DNA of 64,000 bases from NCBI RefSeq assembly GCF_000208745.1, contig NC_030852.1, positions 12,802,549 to 12,866,548 on the forward strand, given 5' to 3'. This DNA comes from Theobroma cacao. Its lineage: Eukaryota > Streptophyta > Magnoliopsida > Malvales > Malvaceae. Position numbers and translations under genes: made by a program. How positions within the stretch are numbered: the first letter of the stretch is position 1; each line of letters opens with the position of its first letter. Positions 46,980 to 60,375 of the stretch are shown here, one piece after another. The notes below the pieces were generated by a model. That model ran no database searches, had not been told where the DNA came from, and saw only the letters and a list, made by a program, of their open reading frames with translations.

Positions 46980-49670
46980 TGTCACGACCTGGTATTCCCC
47001 TCAAGCCCGAGACAACCGTCGCGATGTCCCGATCGACACTCATTACCCGGAATGTCAATCAGAATCCCGCAAGGCTTTAATATCAGTTTCTCATTTCTCT
47101 TGTGAGTAACCATTGCCAAATATCATGTTCTAAAAGATTTTAAGCTATTTCCAACTTAAATCAATAAAAAAATAATTTCTGTCTCACAAGGGCATTTTGA
47201 TCATTTTCCCTGAAAATTTCAAAACCAACAAAAAATGTAGTATGCGAGTATAAAACACATAATTCATAATCAAAAATAAGTTTAAACGTCTAAAACCTTC
47301 ATTTAAAATGAAATTATGACTATTTGAATATAATAAAAATATTGAATAAAATATTTTATTTTCTTATAAAACAATATTTATAGAGTTACCGGTAAATAAT
47401 TTTTGTACCGTAAAAGCTAAATAAATTCATACATACTGTAATACAGATAACCAAAGTATAAAATTTAATTTACAGTGACACGTGGGCCCACAAACGACCA
47501 AAAGTATCAAAAGCGGTAAATAAATAGTTTTTAAGGATGCAAGTCTAACTGTAGCCCTCAACAAAGTGAGCTATCTATCGACTATCCTGAGCCTGAAATG
47601 GGTGAAAATGAGGGTAGTGAGATTATATAATCCCAGTGAGTAAACAAATACTATTTAAAATATCCAAAGCTGAGTAAATGGAGACAGATAAAATAGTTTA
47701 TCATACTATAATTCATCACCTTTCAACTCATTTCAACCAAATAAAATCAATTCATATAAATCAAGTAATCAACATGGCTTATGAATTTCTTAAAACTTTG
47801 GCTCGTGCCAAAATCATTCTCATACTCAGTTATTAGGGATACTTTGGCCAAGGGCTATCCCAACCGAGTCCGCCAAGGCTATTAAAAAGTTATGTATGCA
47901 TAAATCATGTTTTTATTTTGAAAACATAGCCGTTCCTTGGCGTTGGCTGAGTTCACCCTCACGTGGTGATTTGGCGTGAAGTGAACTCTAAAGTGTTAGC
48001 CTCAGGAGTTATCCATCAACGCCTTTCATACTGAGGTATGAATATAATAGGGTTACCGTGCCCCTTTTAATAGGCTGGTCCACGAAACCCGTCCACTGCA
48101 GTGACTAATCAATAACCCACCAATTCAATAAAATTCAATAGCATGACATGGCAATTTTATTATTATCCAGCCTATCAAGGCAAACAACAGTTTATACATT
48201 TTTGACACAAATACCAATTCAACCATTCATGCCAATATTATCATAAGCCATTCAATTCAAACCATGATTTATAACACAACAATTAGTCTCCAATTACTCC
48301 ATTTTCAAAACCATCTTTCAATTTCAAGACAATTTTATAAAATCATTTCATTTAATCACATGTTGTTTATAAAACATAAAGATTTACTATTTAAACTTAT
48401 TTTTCATAAAATCACAAAATTAGATAAAAACCACTTTAGATAATTAAGACGATAGTAAGGTTACTCACTATTTTGGGAGTCGAATTTCGAGTACTCCGAT
48501 TCTTGATCCTCGGGTACTATCTCTTTACTTTTGCCAGAATGCTCACCACCTCGACATAATGCACAATAAGCCATTTACTACATTTGTGCTAAATTGTTAT
48601 AAAACCAATTCAGGCTTTATACTAATGCATGAAATGGGATGTGAAATACTCGGGTAACTATCNNNNNNNNNNNNNNNNNNNNNNNNNNNNNNNNNNNNNN
48701 NNNNNNNNNNNNNNNNNNNNNNNNNNNNNNNNNNNNNNNNNNNNNNNNNNNNNNNNNNNNNNNNNNNNNNNNNNNNNNNNNNNNNNNNNNNNNNNNNNNN
48801 NNNNNNNNNNNNNNNNNNNNNNNNNNNNNNNNNNNNNNNNNNNNNNNNNNNNNNNNNNNNNNNNNNNNNNNNNNNNNNNNNNNNNNNNNNNNNNNNNNNA
48901 GGTAGATCACAAGTCAAAATCAAGAAATTTTACCTTTAATTGCTTGATTACTTGAAATCCACAAATTTTCTCTTGAATTTTCACCCTAGGGTTCTTGTTC
49001 TTTCTTTTCTTCCTTTGTTCTTGCTTTGGCCGGCCATATGAAGAGAAATGGGCTGATTTTGTGCTGATTTTTGAGCCAAATAATAAATGGATGAAAATTT
49101 GACACATGTCACCATTCTATTGGTCCATGTGTCATACTTACCCATTAAGCAATCTCTCTCTACCTCTTAAATTTTTTCAATTATCCATGATAATATGGGG
49201 TAAACTCCATGTGCTGGACAAGTGTTGGGTGGTGTAAAATTCCAATTTTGCCCCTGGGGTGGCAAAATGACTATTTTACCCTTACGCTCGAAAAAATGCC
49301 GAAATTAAAATTTTTCACTTCTCAAACTCAAATTATGTTCTAAATAGTCAATCTTGGTCAAAAACTTCTTCCAACATTCCAGTTTTAACCTTTGATGGCA
49401 AAATGACCATTTTGCCCCTAGGTCATGAAAATTCCAATTTGACTTCAAATTAGTCCTCGAACTCTGAATCACCATTTTAAGTCATAGGGATTTAAAATTT
49501 TTAATTTCATCTTAAAATCTCTATTTGGACTAGTTCGAGGCTTAATTCAACTTAATTGTACCATTTGGTACATTGTCATCCTTTAACGATTTTCGAGGTA
49601 CTCAAGTAAACAAACATGCATTCTTAAGTAGGAATGGCATAATAAACATATTGTCGAGTTGGGCTTGACA
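46980..49670 (-). repeat. Solo gypsy LTR type G (TGTCAAGCCC), TSD TGGTT, with assembly gap
   Basis: Plus-strand reading TGTCACGACC to GGGCTTGACA; TSD TGGTT at 46975-46979 and 49671-49675. It is the inverted near-copy of 52146-55032. The N run 48663-48899 replaces a segment that in the other copy spans about 52913-53455. The splice-like block is present antisense (ACTCACTATTTTGGGAG near 48463). Confidence 0.9.
48663..48899. other. Assembly gap (237 N)
   Basis: Unknown bases. The flanks match 52855-52915 and 53455-53520 of the inverted copy, so the missing part should resemble about 540 bp there, including an imperfect 110-bp duplication (53060-53275). ORFs spanning the gap are artefacts. Confidence 0.97.
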
Positions 49671-52145
49671 TGGTTTGTGTAACGATCGTTTCCCCGATCA
49701 TTACTGGCATCTGAGACTTGCGAGTGAACCCGCCAAATACCGAACAAGCCTTAGTTGAGATTCTAGATAATTAAAATCGACTTGCAATATTAATGCTATC
49801 GTTTACTTAAACCAAATAAATAGCTGTAATTAAAGTGTAGCAACTAGATACAATATCCACGTTTAACCAACTTTAGAATAGTTTCAACATCACACTTAGC
49901 ATCCAATACACAACCTCAAAGTTTTTAGCAAATACATATCCGAAAGACTAATAATAATTTTTTAAATCTATTAGTTTTACATAATACGACCCCATGCAGT
50001 AGAGCGACTTGGAGTGGAAGTCTAACAGATGTCATTACCTACGTCATAGTGAGTCAAAATGCTGGGGTGATACACTTGAGCTAATCACTTATCTGTAAAA
50101 AGGGAAGATAAGGGGGTGAGTCTCATAAACTCAATGATCATCGACTCCATGAGCAGGGTGTAGATGGGAAACAAGCCAAGGATAGATAATTTGAACATTA
50201 AAAGCTTATGAATATATTTAAACAATTTAAAACCAAATGAAGCATTTGTGCCTTATATGTAAACCTAAAAGTTGTGTTGCAAAATAATCACTTCAAGTAA
50301 TATATAAAAAAAATAGTGCAAGTAAAACACTATTACCATTGAAATCATTTGTTGTCCTTTACTTAAAATCAAGCTAATCATAAGCACGCATGCTCCCGTA
50401 GAATCAAGAAATATCGATGCTTATACACAAGTTTATAAACGATCTCATCCTCGAGATATTAAATGCAAATCAATCATATAAATAAGGGAGCTACGAAAAA
50501 ACTCATAATTTTCACCATGTGAAAGAATACGTATTTGAAAACCCAAAGAGATATCACTGTCGAGTAGGTAATAGAAATAAAGAACTCGTGGACCCGCTTC
50601 CACGTAAGAACATCCAAGATGCCCCCCTCCACCAGATTCCCACAGCCATGGCAATCTCGATGATGTTGGTTGACATCAGAGAAATCATGTGGTTGCAACC
50701 ATGTAGATCAACTGGTGGCCTAGCCACGTATATCATCCCGTGGCCTTGCCATATATATATATTACAGATTGTGGCCTAGCCACGTCTAACATCCTGTCGA
50801 AGACCCAAAGGTTCTCTAGCTAAAGCTCACTTGTGCACAAGCGTCACACTATCCCGATGTGACATTCAGCCTACTCTCGAATCTCCCGGTTTGATAAAAC
50901 CATTTAAAAATCAAGTTGGGTTCTCAAAAGCTTATTTCAAAATCATTTCCAAAATACCAATCATGGTAACATGATAAAACCCCCTTTTTGTAAGACTTTA
51001 TATTATAAAACCTTTGCATGAGGTTTAAATATCATATCAGCATGGTGAATATGTAATTTATTCATGAATGCACATCACACAAACAATAAGGCACATTTTG
51101 ACATAAATCGTGTTAAAGAGCTTGCTTCCTAATTTTTAAAACCCTTTACATATGTAGTTAATATATACATATATACAAAACCTTTCTCAAAGCATGGCAT
51201 TCACAAGCCTAACATTCTACCAACTCATGATGTCCACAAATTACATTTAAAGCAAACTAGCACGTTTATTAATCGTATATAGATATATAGTTATGGAAAT
51301 TTTGAAATAGACACCCCTACTCACCTTACAATAGTGGGACACTACGTCACTATTGGTTCGGGTGCGTCTCTAGCTAACATTATCCATCGGTCACCCGTTA
51401 ACTCCTCTAGTACGCCACCACAACAAACTCTCCTCACTTATACACTTCTTAACAACAAATTAAACTCAATATACTTAATTGCACACATATAGGGACAGCA
51501 CCTCAATCAATGAATCCTTTACCCAATTTCGTATTTTTCATCAACATTATTCACAATCATTTAACATGTAATCCACATACTTTCAACCAACCATAGCCAA
51601 CACAACATAATGTACTCACATTGCATGCTTACCTTTCAGTTTTAACTTGAATTCCACATATAATTCACAATTTCCTCACATTTTCAATCACCATTGCTAC
51701 CCCAAGCATAAGCAATTAATACACTTCTCATTTCTCTTTTCTACTTGTGATTTCAAGATTAAAACACTTACCCATTACTTATCTAGCTCAAAATCACCAT
51801 GCATTCCAAGATCCACCTACATGCATGCATCCGGTTCTTGAATCCTTGAAGATTCTTGCTACCACAAACAAAATCCCACATTATAATTGGTTCACAAGGC
51901 ATGCATTCAAACAAAATGATAATTTTTACCTTCCTTACCTTGGAATCTCTAAGCCGAACCACCAATGTCTTCTATAGCTCCAACAATGGCATGTGTGTGG
52001 GAGGAAAACCTCTCAGTTTTTCTCTAACTCTTCCAAAGCCGAACCTCCCATTTTGCTTTTCTTCTTTCTTCTTTCTTCCTTTCTCTTTTTGCTTCCAAGT
52101 CGATTCTTTCTTTCTTTCTCAAAGGTTCAATTTTTCCAAGCCTTT

Positions 52146-55032
52146 TGTCAAGCCCAGCTCTACAATATGTTTATTATGCCATTCTTACATAAGAAAGCAT
52201 GTTTGCTTACTTGGGTACTTCAAAAATCGTTCAAAGACGGTAATGTACTAAATGATACAATTAAGTTGAATTAAGCCTCGAACTAGTCCAAATAGAGATT
52301 TGAAGATGAAATTGAGAATTTTAAAACCTCAGAATGACTTAAAATGGTGATTCGGAGTTCGAGGACCGATTTGGAGTCAAATTGAAATTTTCATGACCCA
52401 TGGGTAAAATGGTCATTTTACCACCCGAGATTAAAATTGGAATTTAATTTTAACCAAGATTGACTATTTAGAACATAATTTGAGTTTGAGAAGTGAAAAA
52501 TTTTAATTCCGGTATTTTTTCGAGCATAAGAGCAAAATAGTCATTTTTCCACCCTAGGGGTAAAATTGGAATTTTACACCACCCAACACTTGTCCAACAC
52601 ATGGATTTTACCCAATATTATCATGGATAATTGAGGAAATTGAAGTGGTGGAGAGAGATTGCTTAATGGGTAAGTATGACACATGGACCAATGGAATGGC
52701 GACATGTGTTAAATTTTCATCCATTTATTATTTGGCTTAAAAATCAGCACAAAATCAGCGCATTTCTCTTCATATGGCCGGCCAAAGCAAGAACAAAGGA
52801 AGAAAAGAAAGAACAAGAACCCTAGGGTGAAAATTCAAGAGAAAATTGGTGGATTTCAAGTAATCAAGCAATCAAAGGTAAAATTTCTTGATTTTGACTT
52901 GTGATCTACCTTTCCCATACATTCTTTTGCATTTTCCATGGTTGAATCACATGATTTCATGATGGGTATCTTGCTGGCTGAACACTTAGAGAGAGGTTTT
53001 GATGCTTGATTTGTTAGATTTCAATGTATTTTAGTGTTTTTAGTTGATTGGTGATGTGTAGCATGAAAATCAAGCAAGGAAAATTCATGTTCTTCCATCA
53101 CCCATCATTGGCCGAATTCTCCATGTGGAATATTGAGGATGATTTTGATTTTATCTCAAGTGATTTGTTAAGAATTAGTGATTTATGGTATGAGAATCAA
53201 GTAGGAAAAATCATAGTATCGATGCACCCACCATGGCTGAATTTTCAAAGAGAAAATGTGAGGATGATTTTGCCATAATTCAAGTTATTTAACTTGTGTT
53301 TGATGATTTGGAGTATTGGGAGAATAATGAAATTATTTGGAGTTAAATTGGACATATTGGCCAATTAATCGGGTGATAGATCGAATTAGGCCAATACCGT
53401 TTTATTTAGGTACATAATTGAATTTATATTGAACACCATATTTAGATAGTTACCCGAGTATTTCACATCCCATTTCATGCATTAGTATAGAGCCTGAATT
53501 GGTTTTATAACAATTTAGCACAAATGTAGTAAATGGCTTATTGTGCATTATGTTTAGGTGGCAAGCATTTTGGCAAAAGTAAAGAGGTAGTACCCGAGGA
53601 TCAAGAATCAGAATACTTAGAATTCGACTCCCGAAATAGTGAGTAACCTTACTATCGTCTTAATTATCTAAAGTAGCTTTTATTCATTTTTGTGATTTTA
53701 TAAAAAAATGTGTTTAAATGGTAAATCTTTAGGTTTTATAAACAAAATGTGTTTAAATGAAATGATTTTATAAATTGTCTTGAAATTGAATGATGGTTTT
53801 GAAAATGGAGTAATTGGAGACTAATTGCTGTGTTATAGATCATGGTTTGAATGGAATGGCTTATGATAATATTGGCATGAATGGTTGAATTGGTATTTGT
53901 GTTGAAAATGTATAAACTGTTGTTTGCCGTGATAGGCTGGATAATGATAAAATTGCCATGTCATGCTGTTGAATTTTACTGAATTGGTGGGTTATTGATT
54001 AGTCACTGTAGTGGACGAGTTCCGTGGACTAGCCTATTAGAGGGGGCACGGTAACCCTATTATATTCATACCTCAGTATGAGAGGCACGGTTGGATAACT
54101 CCTGAGGTTAACACTTTAGAGTTCACTTCACGCCAAACCACCACATGAGGGTGAACTCAGCCAACGCCAAGGAACGGCTATGTTTTCAAAATAAAAACAT
54201 GATTTATGCATACATAACTTTTTATCAGCCTTGGCGGACTCGGATGGGATAGCCCTCGGCCAAGGTATCCCTGATAACTGAGTATAAAAATGATTTTGGC
54301 ACGAGCCAAAGCTTTTAAGAAATTCATAATCCATGTTGATTATTCGATTTATATGAATTGATTTTATTTGGTTTAAACGAGTTGAAAGGTGATGAATTAC
54401 GATATGTTAAACTATTTTATCTGTCTCCATTTACTCAACTTTAGATATTTTAGATGGTATTTGTTTACTCATTGAGATTATATAATTTCACCACCCTCAT
54501 TTCCATCCATTTCAAGCTCAGGATAGTCGGTAGATAGCTCACTTTGTTAAGGGCTACAGTTGGACTTGCATCCTCAAAAATTGTAGGCTTACCGCTTTTG
54601 ATACTTTTGGTCGTTCGTGGGCCCACGTGTCACTGTAAATTAAATTTTATATTTCAATTAGCTGTATTAAAGTATGTATGAATTTATTTATAATTTCACT
54701 TTAAATGATTGTTTTAGATATCTAAACTTACTTTTGATTATGAAATATGTGTTTTCAACTTGCATACTACATTTTTAGCTGGTTTCGAGACTTTCGAGGA
54801 AAATTGACCAAAATTCCTCTACGAGAAAAAAAAATTTATTTTTCTATTATTTTGATTTGGAAATAGTTTATAATCTCTCAAAACATGAAACTTAACAACT
54901 GTTGCTCACTAGGGAGGTGCAAAAACTGATATTAAAGCCTTGCGGGGTTTCGGTTCACATTTCGGGTAATGAGTGTCGATCGGGACACCGCGGCAGTTGT
55001 CACGGGCTCGAGGGGAGTACCGGGTCGTGACA
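52146..55032 (+). repeat. Solo gypsy LTR type G, TSD CCTTT/TCTTT
   Basis: 2887 bp, TGTCAAGCCCAGC to GGGTCGTGACA. Flanks CCTTT (52141-52145) and TCTTT (55033-55037) differ by one transition. It contains a donor (AAAG|GTAAAA at 52878), an exon-like block 53558-53638 bounded by TTTAG| and |GTGAGT, and a later CAG| near 54520. An imperfect duplication of about 110 bp lies at 53060-53275, with GAGGATGATTTTG at the end of both halves. Confidence 0.88.
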
Positions 55033-56899
55033 TCTTTTCCTTACATTTCATTTCCTTATTTATTCCTTATCTCCCATTGGACCAATTCATCCCCCACTCA
55101 AATTTCTTGCACCAATTTTCTTCCTTCTTCATTGGCTCATAATCTATCCTCATTTATCTTTCCATCTGCCACCTTCACTCTCTCATTCTTTCTTTCTTCA
55201 TTCTTTATTCCTTGCATCACCTTATTCCTCCAATCATATTTCATGCATAACTTTAACCTTGTATTCTATTTAGTCACTCATTAAACCATTCAAGTCACAT
55301 GCATCCAACATTTTCTTCCTCATTTGGCCACCTAATTATGACACCTAATACTCTCATATAGAAGTTAATATGACCTTATCAACGAGACAAAGGGTCCATG
55401 GATGTTGATTTAAGTGCCAAAGGATGGAGACGGGTGAAAAGAGTATTTTAAGATAAAATATTTCGCATGCGAAAAACTAATAATAAAATAATAATATTTT
55501 TAACGAAAAAGAATTTGTGAGATAAAAGGTGATTCGGATGTGAATCGAGGCCAAGTAAGATGTTTTGGAGCCCTAGAAGGCTAGTGAAAAATTTTGGGAT
55601 AAAATAATATTTTATTAATAAAATAATTTTAAAATATTAATATTTTATTCGATGTCGAAATTTTCCATGAAGGAGAAATACATGGTCAATCTAAGTGGGG
55701 AAAAAGAAAGACGAGGAAATTTTATAGGAAAATGACGTTAATGGGGCTCACGTGTCTTTATTAAATAAAGCTAGCGCGAGTAAGTAAATATTTAAATATT
55801 ACGGTGTTACCGCGTTGAATCATAAATTTGATATTTTATTGGTACAAGTGTTAAGGAAGAAAAATGGAAAGAAATTGGAATTAAAAAATTACGAAAAGAT
55901 ACAATTAAAAAGGGTGAAAACCTTAGAGGGCAAAACGGTAATTTTCCATAAAGCTTGGTCAAAGCTTCCATCCCATGGCTTTGACTCTCCATCCTTATCC
56001 CATGGTCAGTCATTGTGTCCAAGGCACCATCTTCCTCCTTCATCTCCTCCCAACGCCATTTTTGTCCCTCCACCATAAAAATCAAGATTTTTCATTTTTT
56101 TCCTTGTTTTCTTTTCTTTCCTTTTCTCTTCTTACTCCTTCCTTCTCCTAACTTCTTGGGCATCAAACCTACAACTTCTAACCCCAATTTCCAGCATATC
56201 TAAACCCTAGGAGGGAGAAAGAAAAATATCTCTTCCTTTCCTTTATTTTTTATTTCTACTCCACTTTCAACAACACTTGAATTTTTGGCTTCAAATCTTC
56301 ATTTTTAAGGCTAAAAGGTATATATTTTCAACCTTGAATTTTTGAATTTATGGGTTTGTAATTTTTAGACTTTATTTTTTAAGTTTCTTCAAATTTCCTT
56401 TCCTTGAAATTTGCTAGGTTTGGTTTATCTTTATATCTTCAAGCACCAAGGTAAAGAAACTTCAAACTTGAACAATTAGTTTAATGGGTTTGTGAATTAG
56501 ACTAGAATTCTAGGTTAAAAGTTGGGTTATGGTGTAGATTGTATACTGTATATTGACTAGAATTATTAAATTCAAATTATGACTTGATGGTGGTTGTTAT
56601 GGCTTATTGGTATATATAGGTTTTACCGGTATTGTTGGACTACCTAGATTAAGACTTTGTGGGCACTAGTCTTGTAAGGTGGCATTAGGGTGAGTGAACT
56701 TGCATTAAAATGTTTTGGAATAAATAATTATATACTCGATTGAACTACTTGAAATATTTTATTGGTTTTTCTTTAAAATTTGCATGGGAACAAGCCTTTG
56801 ATGAAACGTTTTTATGTTGTGAAATATGAATGTGATGAACTCATGTGTTTCGATATTATGTTGGTGTGTATGTTATGCATTGAATGGCACTATTGGGTG

Positions 56900-57225
56900 A
56901 CAATTGTAACTGTGCGTGTGTGGTGTGGGAGAGCACATGACAGTGATAGTGGTGTGCTGTGTGAGTGCACACATTGATGATATATGCCATGTCCGATGTG
57001 GGAGTGCACATGACGATGATAGTGGTGTATTGTGTGAGTGCACACACTGATGATATATGCCATGTGCGGTGTGGGAGTGCACATGACGGTGATAGTAGTG
57101 TGTTGTGTTAGTGCACACACTGATGATATGCCATGTGCGATGTGAGAGTGCACATGATGATATTGCCTTGTGTGGTGTGGGAGTGCACGAGGTGATTTTA
57201 ACTATTGCCGGTGTAGGAGTGCACA
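56900..57225 (+). repeat. About 72-bp tandem array with GTGCACA cores
   Basis: GCCATGT starts at 56986, 57059 and 57130 (periods 73 and 71), with partial units on both sides. Each unit contains GGGAGTGCACATGA and GAGTGCACACA. It gives spurious ORFs on the minus strand. Confidence 0.9.
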
Positions 57226-57404
57226 TGAGTTGGTGAGATGGGAATTGTATACATGTATACACACACATAGAGAGGTTAGGGAAAAATATTATGTGTTTGC
57301 ATTGAATATTGAATTTTAAAATTTCACAAATGCTTTCCAAATTATTTTAACTGCAACAAAAATGGATTTTTGTTGTGACAAGAATTCTTCTAATTTCATT
57401 GCTC

Positions 57405-57615
57405 TGTTTCTCGCTACAGCGAAATTCCTTCTCGTTGCAGCGAGAAACTCTCGGGTGCTGGGGGCTTGCTGGCCTAAATTTTCGCATTCAGCGAAAATGC
57501 ATTCTCACTACAGCAAGAAACTCTTGGGTTGTTGGTTCAAAATCTTGCCCTAAAGTTCGTTGTAGCAAAAATTAATTCTCGCTGCAGCGAGAATGCCTTT
57601 CTACTGTAGCGAGAT
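57405..57615. repeat. Cluster of CTGCAG palindromes (about seven copies)
   Basis: Includes a perfect 20-bp palindrome, ATTCTCGCTGCAGCGAGAAT, at 57575-57594, and diverged copies such as TTCTCGCTACAGCGAAAT, TTCTCGTTGCAGCGAGAA and TTTCGCATTCAGCGAAAA. A phrase AAACTC[TT/TC]GGGT follows several copies, pointing to a longer repeat unit of about 60 bp. Confidence 0.9.
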
Positions 57616-59710
57616 TTGTTTTTCTATGCTTGCCTTACTTTAACTCTATTGTACTTTCACTCTTTAACCTCTTTATTGATCATGGATCTTTCAATACTAA
57701 GGCACTAAATGATCAAGAGTTGAATTGAGCAGTTTTAACAAGAAATTAAACTAAATTTCATTGTTTTCAATATAAGTGCATCATGCTTTCTAAAACTTTT
57801 CTTAGCATTTGCTTGTTCCCTTCCTATGTTCACTCACTAGGTTTATACTCATCCTTTCAACTTCATGTTTTAGTTTTCAGGTTCGAAGATAGTTGGATCT
57901 TAGGTAGAGGTGCTTCCTCCTGTTCATCTTACGGTAGGTTACCAGAACACTCCATGATAGTATCCACATCAGAGTCACTCCGCTAATAGTCAAGGTTTTT
58001 TGTATGTGTATATGGTTATTTAAATGTAATTCATGAGATTTGTTGTAACCACTGTATGTGTGGTGTGCATGATAATGTCGCCACAGGTTGGCAGATGGTA
58101 ATATTATTTTGTGAATGGTATTGTTCAGTTGCCATGATTTAATTTCGAAAGGAAATTATTTTGAAAACAATGAATTAAGAACCTTAGAGGGAAAAGAGGG
58201 ACAAGTGGTCTAATAAACAAGTTTTCATAGAAAGGCTTGCTTGGGCTTGATGGACTATTCCTATTGGGTCCATGCACTGATCATGGCCGAGATTGGGTTG
58301 TGACACTAATGCACCAATCTCATTACATGCAAATAAACTTAGTCTTACTCTTCCTTTTACTTCACATGGTGGGGGTCCAACATGTTCTTCACTAACTTTC
58401 TCCTTTTAGCATGCTATGATTTGCATGTAATAGTTAATTTACATGCACATCTCAATATCCCACATAATCTAACTGTGAGACCTCAACCTTTATAGGCTTG
58501 TAACTAAGCATAGACACAATAACACGGGTTAGGGGTAGTTTCATCATTTCTTCTAATAAGCTCCTAGAATTTGGTTTTATGATATTTTAAGGTCTAAATA
58601 GGCATAAGATCGCATAAATGATGTGTAATGATGAAAATACAAAGAAAACTAGAAATGACAATGATTTTCATAATAGGGGCAAAATGGTCATTTTTTACCT
58701 CGGGTCAAAATTTTTCAAGTTTCGCAAACCCTAGCATGTCTAGAACATTATGGACCTTGACCCAGTGTCAAAAGAGTAAAAAAAATAAAAAAAATAAAGA
58801 TTTCATATAAAGGTGGAGAAGGACAAGCTAACTTACTAATGGCATTTTCATAATTTCTAAGGGAGTGGATAAGCTTGGGCTATAAATATCTTCTTCCAGC
58901 AGCTTCTTGAATTTTCAGCAACTTCTTCTTCTTCTTCTCTTCCCATCTGACGTTGCTTCCATCTTCCATGGAAGCTTGATATAAGCTTGCATAATTTTCT
59001 CTCTCTAGCTCTAGTTTTCATACCTTTGTGCCCTTTTGACTAGAACCCTTGTATTTTTTCACTCTCTCACTTCAAAACCCTTGAAAAATCCTATTTTCAT
59101 ACTTTCTCTCACTAGCTAAGTGTTTAGAGAGAGAAAGAGAAAGAAAGCCCTATAATAAGCTTGGGAATTATTGGAAAGAATTTCAAAGTTACAAAGCTAT
59201 CAAGGTGAGTAGTAAATTAAAATTGAGTTTTAAGTGTTGATAACGTTTAGTGATTTATTTGTGAGTTTATTGTTGAGATTGTGTATTGACTCTAATGTGA
59301 TTAGGTAGTAAACATAAATAGCCATTTAAAATGGCAATTGAAAGCTAGTTAAGAGATAGCTTTTAGGGTTTATAGTGTGTGAATTAACATAATGTTGATG
59401 CTAATGTGATTCTAGGTTCTAACGAAGCCCCATTACCCCAATTGGATCATTAGGGGAATTAGAGTTAGCTAAAGGCTTAACAATATACCGGTGAGTGAAT
59501 TGCATTTCAAATTCATTTTGGGAAATATGATTGTTTGTACAAAGCATTTGAATGATTTTATACAACTTTTCTACAAAATGAGTGCCTTGAAAACAAGCTT
59601 TTGAGAAATGGGTTACGTTGTGATATGTGGCTATTATGGATTCTTATACTACTACATTATGTTGATATATGTATATACGTATGAATATATTGTTGTGTAA
59701 TATATGGACT

Positions 59711-59832
59711 CGGCTATGTGCGAGTAGTGAGTACGCATAAGCCGATGATGACCCGGTTATATGCGAGTAAGGAGTGCACATAAACCGGTGATGACCCAGC
59801 CATGTGCGAGTAGGGAGTGTGCATGAGCTGGT
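59711..59832 (+). repeat. 43-bp hairpin array, three units with covarying arms
   Basis: Units start at 59711, 59754 and 59797. Arm pairs are CGGCTATG with CATAAGCCG, CGGTTATATG with CATAAACCG, and CAGCCATG with CATGAGCTG. Substitutions in the left arm are matched in the right arm (CGGC/GCCG, CGGT/ACCG, CAGC/GCTG). Confidence 0.9.
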
Positions 59833-60056
59833 GATGATGGGATGGTGTGCATGATGATGATGGGTATATGTATATATATATACATATGTAAACATGTGTG
59901 TTATAAGAAATTTATAAGGAATGGTATATGGTTGTAATGTATGTGAAATTCAGTATGTTAAACTTTGGGAAGTTGTTATGTGTTTCTTATTGGTTTTGGA
60001 CATTTCAGTAGGGTGGTTTTCTTTTGGAGGAAGGGAAAATTTTCATTGGTGCCCTG

Positions 60057-60375
60057 TTTCTTGCTGCAGCAAGAAACTCTTGGGTTTTTGGAGGGTGGCT
60101 GGCAAAAAACTCACTGCAGCGAGAAAGTTTCTGTCTTGGGGAAGAAATTTCGCTGCAGCAAAAAACTTTCTGTTTTGTCTCACATCTTGATCAATTATTG
60201 CCCAATTTTCCACTTCTTTGCTACCATATTTGAGCATGGATTTTCAACATTACGGAATAAATGATTTAAGTTTAAAATGAAGAGGTTTGGTGAGAAACCC
60301 TCAGCCAGTTGAGAAACCCTCGTTTTGCTACTAACTTAAATCCCAACATCGCTACAACGAAAACTGCAGCGAAGA
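60057..60375. repeat. CTGCAG palindrome copies
   Basis: A perfect 20-bp palindrome TTTCTTGCTGCAGCAAGAAA at 60057-60076, then CTCACTGCAGCGAGAAAG near 60109, ATTTCGCTGCAGCAAAAAAC near 60148 and a diverged pair near 60348-60380. Confidence 0.88.

Larger units (their letters stand above)
55337..58305 (+). repeat. Solo mosaic gypsy LTR, TSD CTAAT
   Basis: 2969 bp, starting TATGACACCTAATAC and ending GGTTGTGACA; TSD CTAAT at 55332-55336 and 58306-58310. Its U3 (55337-55810) is like type B in sense (shared GACAAAGGGTC and the AAATATTT blocks), while the rest follows the type A/E layout, with |GTGAGT near 56691 and TTTTCAG| near 57879. It carries the longest GTGCACA array and a palindrome cluster. 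Confidence 0.88.

Noticed and set aside
48597..48955. ORFs of about 100 codons across the N run
   Set aside because: They consist mostly of undetermined bases; artefacts of the gap. The same holds near 61869-62187.
56850..57340. His/Cys/Thr-rich ORFs on the minus strand
   Set aside because: Translation of the 72-bp tandem array; the periodic peptide reflects the DNA repeat.
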